The notes under the pieces were generated by a model. It worked only from the letters and a program-made list of their open reading frames with translations. It had not been told where the DNA came from and did no database searches. Both the position numbers and the translations under genes were made by a program. DNA of 12,469 nt from an uncultured Eubacteriales bacterium (GTDB lineage Bacteria > Bacillota_A > Clostridia > Lachnospirales > Lachnospiraceae): assembly GCA_900321365.1 (NCBI GenBank), contig ONVT01000047.1, forward strand, positions 1 to 12,469, written 5' to 3'. Of the stretch, positions 1 through 6,882 are shown piece after piece (within the stretch, counting starts at the first letter, position 1; each line of letters begins with the position of its first letter).

Positions 1-510
1 ATGAATGAGGTGATGCGCGTCTATACGAATGATGACATTACCGGAGTAGAGCTGTGCGGGGCCATGAAGAATATCATTGCCCTGGCAAGCGGTGTCGCGC
101 TCGGACTCGGATATGGAGACAACACGAAGGCGGCGCTCATCACGAGGGGGATGCATGAGATTACACTTCTCGGCATCGCGATGGGCTGCGATGCGCGGAC
201 ATTTTCAGGACTGGCAGGCATCGGCGACCTGATAGTTACCGCTACCTCCACGCATTCGCGGAACAATCGCTGCGGGAACCTGATTGGTCAGGGTGTGGAG
301 CCGGGGTCTGCCGTAAAGCAGGTCGGCATGGTTGTCGAGGGAATTAACGCGATCCCGGCAGCGCTGGAACTCCAGGCGAAATACAACGTCGAGATGCCGC
401 TCGTCAATGCGGTTGATGCGGTGGTCAACCACGGAGCCGATCCCCGGGAAACGGTTCATTTTCTGATGACGCGCGCGCCGCGCTCAGAGCTGGAGTACCG
501 CCGGTCGTGA
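1..510 (+). CDS. gpsA: NAD(P)H-dependent glycerol-3-phosphate dehydrogenase, C-terminal half (5' end outside window)
   Basis: Reduces dihydroxyacetone phosphate to sn-glycerol 3-phosphate in the cytosol, feeding phospholipid synthesis. The visible 169 residues carry the family's C-terminal helical domain: the motif RVYTNDDITGVELCGAMKN (residues 6-24) holds the catalytic-region lysine (Lys23) in the typical GVELxGAxKN context. AGIGDLIVT and TSTHSRNNRCG follow at about 71-90, matching the substrate and NADH-binding stretch. The ATG at base 1 is an internal methionine: the family is normally about 330-345 residues and the N-terminal Rossmann domain is missing, so the gene continues upstream of the window. 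It ends in TGA at 508-510, converges on the minus-strand operon, and is followed by a strong hairpin terminator. No frameshift or missing key residue is visible in this half. Identification is secure from sequence motifs. Confidence 0.96.
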   Translation: MNEVMRVYTNDDITGVELCGAMKNIIALASGVALGLGYGDNTKAALITRGMHEITLLGIAMGCDARTFSGLAGIGDLIVTATSTHSRNNRCGNLIGQGVEPGSAVKQVGMVVEGINAIPAALELQAKYNVEMPLVNAVDAVVNHGADPRETVHFLMTRAPRSELEYRRS

Positions 511-552
511 CGGGCTGGCCTTAGGACTATAAATTGTTTCAGAGTTGAATGA

Positions 553-595
553 AAAAGAACCGGTCTGTACGATTGCCGTACAGGCCGGTTCTTTT
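553..595. terminator. Bidirectional rho-independent terminator between gpsA and the convergent operon
   Basis: An 18-bp near-perfect inverted repeat (553-570 with 578-595, one G-T wobble) encloses a 7-base loop. It is bounded by A and T runs, so each strand ends its hairpin in T residues (four on +, five on -). It lies 43 bp after the gpsA stop and 32 bp after the phosphatase stop, so it can end transcripts arriving from both sides. The rest of 511-627 holds no other feature that I can see. Confidence 0.92.
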
Positions 596-627
596 CCCCG
601 TCGCCCGCGCGGCTGTGGGGTATGACG

Positions 628-2304
628 TTAAACGCTGTCCTGGGGTCCCTTGTAACGGATCGCCAGCATCGTGATGTCGTCGAACTGCGGGACATCTCCA
701 TCGAAATCGTCGACCGTGCGGAGCATGTAGTGAACCAGCTCCTGCGGATCCGCGGTTTGTTTTCTGTTCAGGGCTTCAATCATACGCTCTGTCCCGAACT
801 GTTCGTTCTGCGCGGTGGTTGCCTCCGGGACTCCGTCCGTGTAGAGAAACAGTGTCTGCCCCTTCGTGAGGTCAAACTCGTAATCCCTGAAATGGAGACC
901 ATCCATGCCGCCGAGCACGAAACCGTGTCTGTCGCGGAACAGTTCATAGACGCCGTCTTCATTCTGAAGAACCGGGTATTCGTGGCCCGCGTTCGAGGCG
1001 ACGACATGGCCGGTGGAGATCGTGATGATACCGAACCAGACCGTGACGAACATATCCGCGTCGTTATTCATACAGATCCGGTCGTTTGCCTTTTCCAGAA
1101 CCTTATGGGGAGGGAGGTTCTGCTGCGCGGTGCTGTTGATGATGATCTTGGCCATCATCATGAACAGCGAAGCGGGGATACCCTTGCCGGAGACATCTGC
1201 CATGACGACGCCAAGGTGATCCTCATCGATCAGGAAGAAATCATAGAAATCGCCGGCGACGGACTTTGCCGGCTTCATCAGCGCGTAGACATCGAACTCG
1301 TCGCGGTCCGGAAATGCGGGGAATGTATTCGGCAGCATGCTTGCCTGAATGCGGTTGGCGATGTCCAGCTCCGTGCCGAGGCGCTCTCTCTCCTCGGTGA
1401 CCGTGGTCAGGTTCTTCATGTAGCGGATAAGGCCAAACTGCATATTGTGGATATCCACATAGAGGTCATTGATCTCGTCGTCACGAAGATTGGGCACCTC
1501 GATGATCTGCGTCATGAGCGTCTCCAGATCATCCTCCCCGTTTGCGCCAAAGGCAGAGGCCTTCGCTGCCAGGCTGGAGATAGGATCCACGACCATCCTG
1601 CGGATGTAGACAGAGCCGACTACTGCCATGATAATAAGGATCACAACACTCATGGACACCATGATGATCAGGAACCATTCCCGACGGCCGACGATGTCAT
1701 TCATGTTCAGCTTCACGCAGATAACGGCAGAAGCGTTTCCGCCGGAAGATTGGACGGGCTCTGCGCAGGTGCACAGCCAGCCGGATTTTGACTTGGATAC
1801 GGTTGGCGCGACACGGGTATTTGACGTCATGTCATCGAACTCATCCGCGTTTTTCTCATGCACGCCCAGCGACAGGATTGACCTGCCCGGATCCAGGAGG
1901 CACACGGCATCTTCCTCTCCCACATCCTGCACAAAGAGATACTCTGCTTTCGCGCTCTCCCGGAGCGTAGCGAGCAGTTCCGTATAGAGCTCGTACTCAG
2001 GTAAAAGACCATCTGTCTTCAGGTATTCCTCAATCAGATGGGGGGCGTTCTCCTCAACGGCCTTTTCCCTGAGATCCTGATAAGCCTGCGAAGAGACTGT
2101 GTCGCTCAGCTTTGCCAGAAAGTCTCCATTCAGCCGCGAGGCAGTCGAGGTACTGAGCTGTGCTGTTCTTTCCTTGAAGATATCGTCGATCTGCCGGGAG
2201 TGAACCGCGTAGCTTGCGGCAAGCAGCAGGATGATAATCACGCTGAACAGGACAAGAAGAACGCAGATCAGTTCTTTTCCGATTCGGTTTTTATTTCTAC
2301 CCAT
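628..2304 (-). CDS. Membrane-bound PP2C-type serine phosphatase (TM - extracellular - TM - HAMP - SpoIIE/RsbU)
   Basis: A 558-residue predicted Ser/Thr protein phosphatase with an outside sensor. A transmembrane helix (about 11-34) is followed by an extracytoplasmic domain (35-208), a second helix (210-233), a HAMP-like linker (about 232-300) and an RsbU-style helix (ELDIANRIQASMLP, 312-325). The C-terminal PP2C/SpoIIE catalytic domain shows the metal-binding motifs GDFYD (351-355), MADVSGKGIPA (368-378), NAGHEYP (438-444), LYTDGVPEA (488-496) and DDITMLAIR (542-550), so it should be active. I chose the ATG at 2304 because AAAAAAGG lies upstream at usable spacing. A TTG three codons earlier would abut that site. 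It begins 15 bp after the carrier-protein stop and is the last gene of the operon. In this family substrates are usually STAS-domain anti-sigma antagonists; none is encoded nearby, so the target is unknown. The extracellular fold (possibly Cache-like) is not certain. Confidence 0.9.
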   Translation of the reverse strand: MGRNKNRIGKELICVLLVLFSVIIILLLAASYAVHSRQIDDIFKERTAQLSTSTASRLNGDFLAKLSDTVSSQAYQDLREKAVEENAPHLIEEYLKTDGLLPEYELYTELLATLRESAKAEYLFVQDVGEEDAVCLLDPGRSILSLGVHEKNADEFDDMTSNTRVAPTVSKSKSGWLCTCAEPVQSSGGNASAVICVKLNMNDIVGRREWFLIIMVSMSVVILIIMAVVGSVYIRRMVVDPISSLAAKASAFGANGEDDLETLMTQIIEVPNLRDDEINDLYVDIHNMQFGLIRYMKNLTTVTEERERLGTELDIANRIQASMLPNTFPAFPDRDEFDVYALMKPAKSVAGDFYDFFLIDEDHLGVVMADVSGKGIPASLFMMMAKIIINSTAQQNLPPHKVLEKANDRICMNNDADMFVTVWFGIITISTGHVVASNAGHEYPVLQNEDGVYELFRDRHGFVLGGMDGLHFRDYEFDLTKGQTLFLYTDGVPEATTAQNEQFGTERMIEALNRKQTADPQELVHYMLRTVDDFDGDVPQFDDITMLAIRYKGPQDSV

Positions 2305-2319
2305 GTAAGGCAACCTTTT

Positions 2320-2547
2320 TTATTCATCCTGCAGGCGTAGGATCATCTTCCACAGACTCGCGGCGGAATTGAAATTCTCCGGGATAATCTCTGTGGCAGG
2401 AACTGTGATATCAAACTCATCCTCTATCTCCGCGACGAGAGAGAGGATCGACAGGGAATCCAGAAGATGATCGTCCACCAGAGTGGTGCAGGTTTCATAA
2501 TCCACCTCCGGCTGGATCTCCTCAAGTATCTCAATTAATCTGTCCAT
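2320..2547 (-). CDS. Acyl/peptidyl carrier protein (phosphopantetheine-binding)
   Basis: A 75-residue acidic helical carrier protein. The DSL motif (Asp30-Ser31-Leu32, within LLDSLSILSLV) supplies the serine expected to receive a 4'-phosphopantetheine arm from a phosphopantetheinyl transferase. IEDEFDITVP (41-50) is the conserved helix II/loop region and resembles DltC-type and NRPS-type carriers more than fatty-acid ACP (DSLD). The start is set by an excellent AAAGGAGG at 2555-2562, seven bases before the ATG. A longer reading from 2604 would overlap the preceding stop and hide this ribosome site inside the gene, so I reject it. It follows the decarboxylase by 49 bp and precedes the phosphatase by 15 bp. 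Context suggests it carries the amino acid activated by the AMP ligase and modified by the decarboxylase. Confidence 0.9.
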   Translation of the reverse strand: MDRLIEILEEIQPEVDYETCTTLVDDHLLDSLSILSLVAEIEDEFDITVPATEIIPENFNSAASLWKMILRLQDE

Positions 2548-2554
2548 CGTGCCG

Positions 2555-2562
2555 CCTCCTTT
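2555..2562 (-). promoter_or_regulatory. Strong ribosome binding site of the carrier protein gene
   Basis: AAAGGAGG on the minus strand, seven bases upstream of the ATG at 2547. It is the best Shine-Dalgarno match in the operon and decides the short (75-residue) start. High expression of the carrier relative to its enzymes would be expected, as for other stand-alone carriers (inference). Confidence 0.85.
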
Positions 2563-2596
2563 ACAAATGTCGAATACAGACTGCTCCGGTCTTTCA

Positions 2597-3775
2597 TTAT
2601 TCATAAACCGGACAGTTCAGAATGCCGGTTTCAAAGCGACTGCGGACCGTCCGCACGCCTCCGTCCTCTTCAAGCAGTATCACTTCCGGAAGATCCCTTG
2701 ACAGAAACAGGGAGATCCCTTCCGTCATGCAGTATGCTCCGGTGTTTTCGAAGATCAGGACATTACCCGTCTTCAGATTCGGAAGAGGCAGCTTTTTAAC
2801 CAGCAGATCGTTGATGGTGCACAGCGACCCGCAGATGGTCCACTCCTTTGTCTCTCCGCTTTTTCCCGGAGGGAAGATGCGCATGCGGGGGTGCTTCATG
2901 GCCATGAACTGCCCATAGTACACCAGCTGGTGCATGCCGCCGTCCACGATCGCGAAGTTTCCGGCCTGGTTGGACTTGAGGTCCACGACCTTCGTCAGAT
3001 AGTATCCGCATGACGCGGCGATGGCGCGGCCCATCTCAAGCGTGATCCTTCCCCTGAATTCCAGATTCTCCAGGGCTTCTTTCAGCAGGGCGAGGAACGG
3101 TTCCTCTTCATACGGATCGTCTTCAAAATACGATACGGCAAGGCCCGGTCCGAACTCCAGCTCTTCGGCCTGAAAACCATAGGTATCGTACAACGTTTTC
3201 AGGAATAAATCCACCGATTCCAGCTCCCTTTTCAGCTTCCTGAAGGAAGTTTTCTGGGTTCCGGAGAAAAACTGGATACCGGTAAAGGAGAGGGCGTCGT
3301 AAGCCTGTCTCCCGGCGACGGCGGATTCGATCTCTTCCCTGCTCATGCCGAACTGGTTGCCGCTGGTGAGGCGGAGCAGGACACGGATCTTTTTCTGCGA
3401 GGAAGCGGCACAACTCTGCAGCAGTTCAAGCTGGGATACGGATTCCGCGGTATAGACGCAGGAGGCATTGCCCGCTGTGATTCTGGACCGGAACAGCTTT
3501 GGGTCTTTGTAGACGCCGGAGAGAACGAACAATTCATCGGGGACGCCGAGCGTCTCGCAGACCGACAACTCGCCCGGAGAACAGATCTCGAAGCAGTCGA
3601 CCAGATCCTGCAGTTCTTTCACAAGAAACGGGTTTGCCTTCACGGCATAGCATATGCGCACCTGTTCCGGAAGCGCTGACCGCAGGGAGGCGATCCGTCT
3701 CTTCAGGACGGGAATGTCAAAAGCATAAACGGGCGTGCGGTCCATCAGTTCCGCAGGCAGATGTTCAGATTGCAT
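2597..3775 (-). CDS. PLP-dependent fold-III decarboxylase (Orn/Lys/Arg/DAP decarboxylase 2 family, LysA-like)
   Basis: A 392-residue PLP enzyme of the alanine-racemase fold. Lys46 in YAVKANP forms the Schiff base with PLP. EMGRAIAASCG (247-257) matches the E-x-GR phosphate/ring-binding strand. CGSLCTINDLL (315-325) matches the catalytic Cys-x(3)-Asp element (Cys319, Asp323), and ENTGAYCMTE (343-352) the GAY element. The His of the usual HIGS motif is replaced (QFFSGTQ, 168-174), and the glycine loop reads FGPGLA (208-213), so it is not a standard lysine or ornithine enzyme. Similar enzymes paired with a ligase and a carrier occur in exosortase-A loci and in butirosin synthesis (BtrK, acting on carrier-bound glutamate). 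The start at 3775 follows GGGAG at good spacing. It lies between the ligase (85 bp) and the carrier gene (49 bp). Likely substrate: a carrier-bound or free acidic amino acid (inference). Confidence 0.88.
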   Translation of the reverse strand: MQSEHLPAELMDRTPVYAFDIPVLKRRIASLRSALPEQVRICYAVKANPFLVKELQDLVDCFEICSPGELSVCETLGVPDELFVLSGVYKDPKLFRSRITAGNASCVYTAESVSQLELLQSCAASSQKKIRVLLRLTSGNQFGMSREEIESAVAGRQAYDALSFTGIQFFSGTQKTSFRKLKRELESVDLFLKTLYDTYGFQAEELEFGPGLAVSYFEDDPYEEEPFLALLKEALENLEFRGRITLEMGRAIAASCGYYLTKVVDLKSNQAGNFAIVDGGMHQLVYYGQFMAMKHPRMRIFPPGKSGETKEWTICGSLCTINDLLVKKLPLPNLKTGNVLIFENTGAYCMTEGISLFLSRDLPEVILLEEDGGVRTVRSRFETGILNCPVYE

Positions 3776-3800
3776 GATAATCTCCCTTTCTTCTTATACT

Positions 3801-3823
3801 CAGGATCTGTACTATACATCCTG
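3801..3823. other. Small inverted repeat in the ligase-decarboxylase spacer
   Basis: CAGGAT (3801-3806) and ATCCTG (3818-3823) can pair, with GTA/TAC inside extending the fold. No T-run follows in the direction of transcription, so it does not look like a terminator. It could affect mRNA processing or stability, or be chance. It lies in an 85-bp spacer otherwise without features apart from the decarboxylase ribosome site. Confidence 0.35.
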
Positions 3824-3860
3824 CCTGTCTTTTCCTTCGAGTGTACCAGGCAAAAAACTT

Positions 3861-5399
3861 TTATGCTTTGCCATGTCGCTTCGGGACAAGCTCCATGAGC
3901 TTTCTGCGGTCGACCTTCCCGTTCTTTGTCAGAGGGTATTCCTCAATCCGGATGAGGGACCCCGGAACCATAAAGGCGGGAAGGGAGTTCCTGAGGATGG
4001 CGTGGAGTTCTTTCTTTTCAATGGATCCCATATAAAAGCCGTACAGTTTCTGCCTTGCTTCATCGAAGATACAGCAACAACGCTCCACACCGTTCACCCT
4101 GCAGAGCGCGTGCTCGATTTCCTCGAGCTCGATGCGATGGCCCATATACTTGATCTGAAAGTCTTTCCGCCCGCAGAAGTACAGTTCCCCGTCCGCTCCG
4201 TATTTCCCGAGATCGCCGGTTCGGTAGATCACCTCCGGCCAGGCGCTGTTCAGCGGATTGACCGTAAAGGCTGAGGCTGTCTGAGCGGGAGAGCGCAGGT
4301 AGCCAAGGCCAAGAGCGCTGCCCCTCACACAGATTTCTCCTTCTGTCTGCACGGCGTTTACAAGGTGGTTGTCCGGGTCTAAAAGAAACACGTCTTCATT
4401 CGGAAACGGAACTCCGATGGGGATTCCTTCCGAATAGTCACGCTCTGGATCAAGAACATGGAAGGTACAGTTGCAGGTGATTTCGGAAGGTCCGTAGAGG
4501 TTCACAAACCGCGCTTTCGGAAGGTGTTCCCGCCACGTCTTCAGGTGCTTCAGGGGCATGACTTCTCCGCTGAATAGAATCTGACGCACGCTTTGCGGTA
4601 CCCGGTAGTCGAGTCCGTGAAATGTGCTGATCAGGCACAGCGCAGAGACGGCCCAGATCATGACACTGATCTCCCTGTCGCAGATCCAGTCAAGAAGCCC
4701 CGTGGGAGCGGAGAACAGCTTTCGGGGAATGATCGACAGCTTTGCCCCGGTTTTCAAGGCACTGTACAGATCCTTGGTTGAGACATCAAAGTCAAACGGC
4801 GCCTGGTTGCCGATCACGTCATCCTCGCTGATATCAAACAGGTCCGTGAAGACGTCGATGAAGTCAATCACGGAGCGATGGCTGATCAGGACTCCTTTCG
4901 GAATACCGGTGGAGCCGGAGGTAAAGATCGCATAGAGCGGGTCCGTGTCAATCATGCGTCTGCGGACGGCGGCAAGCGCTTCTTCATTCAGCGCTGCCGT
5001 CATCAGATTCGTAATCAGGAGAACCTTCGTATCCGGGAACAGCTTAACCGCCCTTTCCAGATGTTCCTGGTCTGTAATGACGCAGTCCGCCTGCAGGACA
5101 TCCTGTGTTCTGCACAGCCGCTCATCCGGAAGCTCCGGGTTCAGCGGCACATAGAAACCGCCCGCACAGGTAATTCCCCAGAAGGCTGTCAGAGCGGCGA
5201 TTCCCTTATCCATGTAGACGCCCACTCCCATGCAGCGTCCTTCCTGCCCGTTTGCTTTCGCCGCAATCAGACCGGAACCTGTACGCCGGCAGTTCCTGAG
5301 CATCTCTGAAAAGCTGCAGGAGCCGTATTCATCCTCCGCGAAAATCCTGTCCGGAACGCGCGTGGCGCTGTATTCGAGGTATTCAAGAACATTTCTCAT
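3861..5399 (-). CDS. Amino-acid-activating AMP ligase (stand-alone adenylation domain, DltA/NRPS type)
   Basis: A 512-residue cytosolic ANL-superfamily enzyme expected to adenylate an amino acid and load it on the nearby carrier protein. Core motifs are all present: A3 P-loop FTSGSTGIPKG (159-169), A4 QAPFDFDVSTKDLY (199-212), A5 NLYGPSE (300-306), A6 GEICVRGSALGLGY (354-367), A7 YRTGDLG (392-398), A8 GRKDFQIKYMGHRIELEEIE (410-429) and A10 LTKNGKVDR with catalytic Lys495. Asp205 sits where amino-acid ligases hold the substrate's amino group, so an amino acid rather than a fatty acid is likely. Best overall resemblance is to DltA, but DltB and DltD are absent here. The ATG at 5399 fits the family N-terminus. 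A GTG at 5459, overlapping the upstream stop (GTGA), would add 20 unconserved residues and allow translational coupling. Neither start has a clear ribosome site. Confidence 0.9.
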   Translation of the reverse strand: MRNVLEYLEYSATRVPDRIFAEDEYGSCSFSEMLRNCRRTGSGLIAAKANGQEGRCMGVGVYMDKGIAALTAFWGITCAGGFYVPLNPELPDERLCRTQDVLQADCVITDQEHLERAVKLFPDTKVLLITNLMTAALNEEALAAVRRRMIDTDPLYAIFTSGSTGIPKGVLISHRSVIDFIDVFTDLFDISEDDVIGNQAPFDFDVSTKDLYSALKTGAKLSIIPRKLFSAPTGLLDWICDREISVMIWAVSALCLISTFHGLDYRVPQSVRQILFSGEVMPLKHLKTWREHLPKARFVNLYGPSEITCNCTFHVLDPERDYSEGIPIGVPFPNEDVFLLDPDNHLVNAVQTEGEICVRGSALGLGYLRSPAQTASAFTVNPLNSAWPEVIYRTGDLGKYGADGELYFCGRKDFQIKYMGHRIELEEIEHALCRVNGVERCCCIFDEARQKLYGFYMGSIEKKELHAILRNSLPAFMVPGSLIRIEEYPLTKNGKVDRRKLMELVPKRHGKA

Positions 5400-5455
5400 A
5401 ATAATAACCGGCCGAATTCTGCCGGGAATGGCTGTTGATCGTGTGTATTTCCCTG

Positions 5456-6748
5456 TCACCGGCCATATCTGACACGTATATACTCGTCATGAAGATCGTG
5501 CATCTGTTCCGTGTCCGGGACGCCGGAACGCTCCTCCATCATGGAGGGCGTCTCGTAAATCTCAGGAGGGCCGCCCCGGTATTTCAGAATGATGCGGCGG
5601 TACCTGCGGCGGATCCCGCCGCTTTTTGATCCGGAGCCGGGCATTCGGAACTGTTTCTTCAGGCTGATATGTTCATCGGTCTCCTTTCCGGGAATGGCTT
5701 CTGGTATCTTCTCCTTCGGCTGAAGGCGGAATCTGCGGTACAGACTTCGCGCACACACCCAGAAGAACCAGATCATCACTACGGTCATGAAGAGGGCCAG
5801 CACATTTTCGGTAAAGTCAATCAGACTGACCAGCCATGCGGGCGGCGCCGCGCCAGCGCGCAGGAGCCCCAGTTCGATAAGCATCCGCAGAATCCCGTTC
5901 CGGTCATACATTGCGCCCTGCGGAGGTTTCAGATCCCTGTCCAGGAGCAGTTCAAGAGGGAACTTCGGCAGATCCAGAAAACGCCGGCTTCCCGATGTCA
6001 TCAGCGCGGCTGCTGCCAGCAGTGCGCACGGAACCAGAATGATTGCAAGTGTCCTTCCCTGAAGCTTTCCGATCCGGCTCTCGGGGATCCTGCTGATGTG
6101 ATGCCTGCTGTCCAGATACTTTTCTTTTCCGATAAGCACATGATAAGGCAGGATAAGGAAAAAGTACAGAATCGCACCGACAAGGGCAACCCCGGCAAGC
6201 TCCTGGTTATGTAGACAAAGGGCACTGATGTAGATGACAGGAAAAGGGATCAGGAGCTTCAGCGAGGGAAGCGGGAGCAGATACAGATCACCGCCCCAGG
6301 AATGGTCCTCCTGCGCTTTTGCTTTTCTGCGGCTGTTGTCGTTGGTGCGCATACGGATCGCGTCAAGCAGGAAGAGGAGCAGGATCAGGGCCTGAGGAAC
6401 CTGCTCACCGCCGAGGATACTGAGGCCAAGCGCAAACTGCCCCATGGCCAGTGCCCATAGGAACAGGAATCCGGCGGGAAAAGCGCAAAGAAGAAAGAGC
6501 CCCAGGTTTTTCACTTTGTCCTGAAGGAAATAGAACAGACATGCAGGCAGCGCCAGCGAAAGTGTAATCAGGTAGAGCGGCAGCAGGAGGGCACACGCAT
6601 CCGATGCCTCCTTTTCGCTCATGCCGAAGGTCACGATCAGGCAGAAGCAGGGGACAATCATGGCAATGGGCACCAGAAAATGAAGGCGCCGCACGAGAAC
6701 AAGAAATCCTCTTGTAAACTTTGAACCTGTATATTTCTTATCGGTCAA
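5456..6748 (-). CDS. Polytopic membrane protein with DUF4129-like C-terminus (TgpA-like, transglutaminase domain missing)
   Basis: A 430-residue protein with about eight transmembrane helices (22-42, 51-75, 80-105, 117-131, 162-179, 184-206, 233-250, 312-333) and a basic cytoplasmic tail. The tail (about 376-430) has the DUF4129 pattern: RRRYRRIILKY, then an ETP turn (399-401), then DEYIRVRYG. Its place directly after MoxR and DUF58 genes is where TgpA-type proteins (membrane domain, transglutaminase, membrane helix, DUF4129) usually stand. Between the last two helices there are only about 60 residues, with no Cys or His, instead of a transglutaminase core, so it cannot be catalytic in that way. 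It starts with TTG at 6748, preceded six bases earlier by GGAG. No ATG offers a better choice. The stop overlaps a possible GTG start of the ligase. Function unknown; a structural or partner-binding role in the MoxR-DUF58 module is inferred. Confidence 0.75.
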   Translation of the reverse strand: MTDKKYTGSKFTRGFLVLVRRLHFLVPIAMIVPCFCLIVTFGMSEKEASDACALLLPLYLITLSLALPACLFYFLQDKVKNLGLFLLCAFPAGFLFLWALAMGQFALGLSILGGEQVPQALILLLFLLDAIRMRTNDNSRRKAKAQEDHSWGGDLYLLPLPSLKLLIPFPVIYISALCLHNQELAGVALVGAILYFFLILPYHVLIGKEKYLDSRHHISRIPESRIGKLQGRTLAIILVPCALLAAAALMTSGSRRFLDLPKFPLELLLDRDLKPPQGAMYDRNGILRMLIELGLLRAGAAPPAWLVSLIDFTENVLALFMTVVMIWFFWVCARSLYRRFRLQPKEKIPEAIPGKETDEHISLKKQFRMPGSGSKSGGIRRRYRRIILKYRGGPPEIYETPSMMEERSGVPDTEQMHDLHDEYIRVRYGR

Positions 6749-6754
6749 TTGAGT

Positions 6755-6758
6755 CTCC
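6755..6758 (-). promoter_or_regulatory. Ribosome binding site deciding a TTG start
   Basis: GGAG lies six bases upstream of the TTG at 6748 on the minus strand. The reading frame is open further upstream as far as a stop near 6815 but has no ATG, GTG or other TTG with a ribosome site, so this TTG is the best start for the DUF4129-like protein. Confidence 0.6.
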
Positions 6759-6828
6759 AGCCGTAAATGAAATGTAAAAGTCTCCGTAAGCAGTGGATCC
6801 TGGCGACGCTCCTGCTACGGTGTCTCAC

Positions 6829-6866
6829 GGGGGTGATCCCCCAGCAGCGGGGGTGGCGGGGGCGGG
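6829..6866. other. G-run cluster with a short hairpin in the only long spacer of the operon
   Basis: The + strand holds four G runs (6829-6833, 6849-6853, 6858-6862, 6864-6866). The first pairs with a C5 run (6836-6840) to give a 5-bp stem with a 4-base loop on either strand. No T-run follows, so it is not a standard terminator. A G-quadruplex on the template strand is possible, though one loop would be 15 bases. The whole 134-bp spacer (6749-6882) between the DUF58 and DUF4129-like genes holds only this and the downstream ribosome site. Confidence 0.4.
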
Positions 6867-6882
6867 ACTTGTCAAACATGTC

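Noticed and set aside
1..3. ATG at the first base taken as a true gene start
   Set aside because: GpsA motifs show this is an internal methionine about half-way through the protein.
622..1791. Long open frame on the + strand (389 codons) opposite the phosphatase gene
   Set aside because: It is antisense to a well-supported PP2C domain, has no recognisable motif or ribosome site, and is His/Asp/Val-rich as expected for the reverse complement of a GC-rich gene.
2597..3775. Calling the PLP enzyme lysA (diaminopimelate decarboxylase)
   Set aside because: The HIGS histidine and GGG loop are replaced and the context is a carrier/ligase pair, so a housekeeping lysine role is not supported.
2320..5399. 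Assignment as a dlt operon (teichoic acid D-alanylation)
   Set aside because: The ligase and carrier resemble DltA and DltC, but DltB and DltD are absent and a PLP decarboxylase is inserted, so D-alanylation is not supported.
6745..6879. 44-codon minus-strand frame in the DUF58/DUF4129 spacer, its stop overlapping the TTG start
   Set aside because: The overlap hints at coupling, but the product is Arg/His/Pro-rich without motif, its ATG has no ribosome site and it reads through the G-run cluster. Kept as unlikely.
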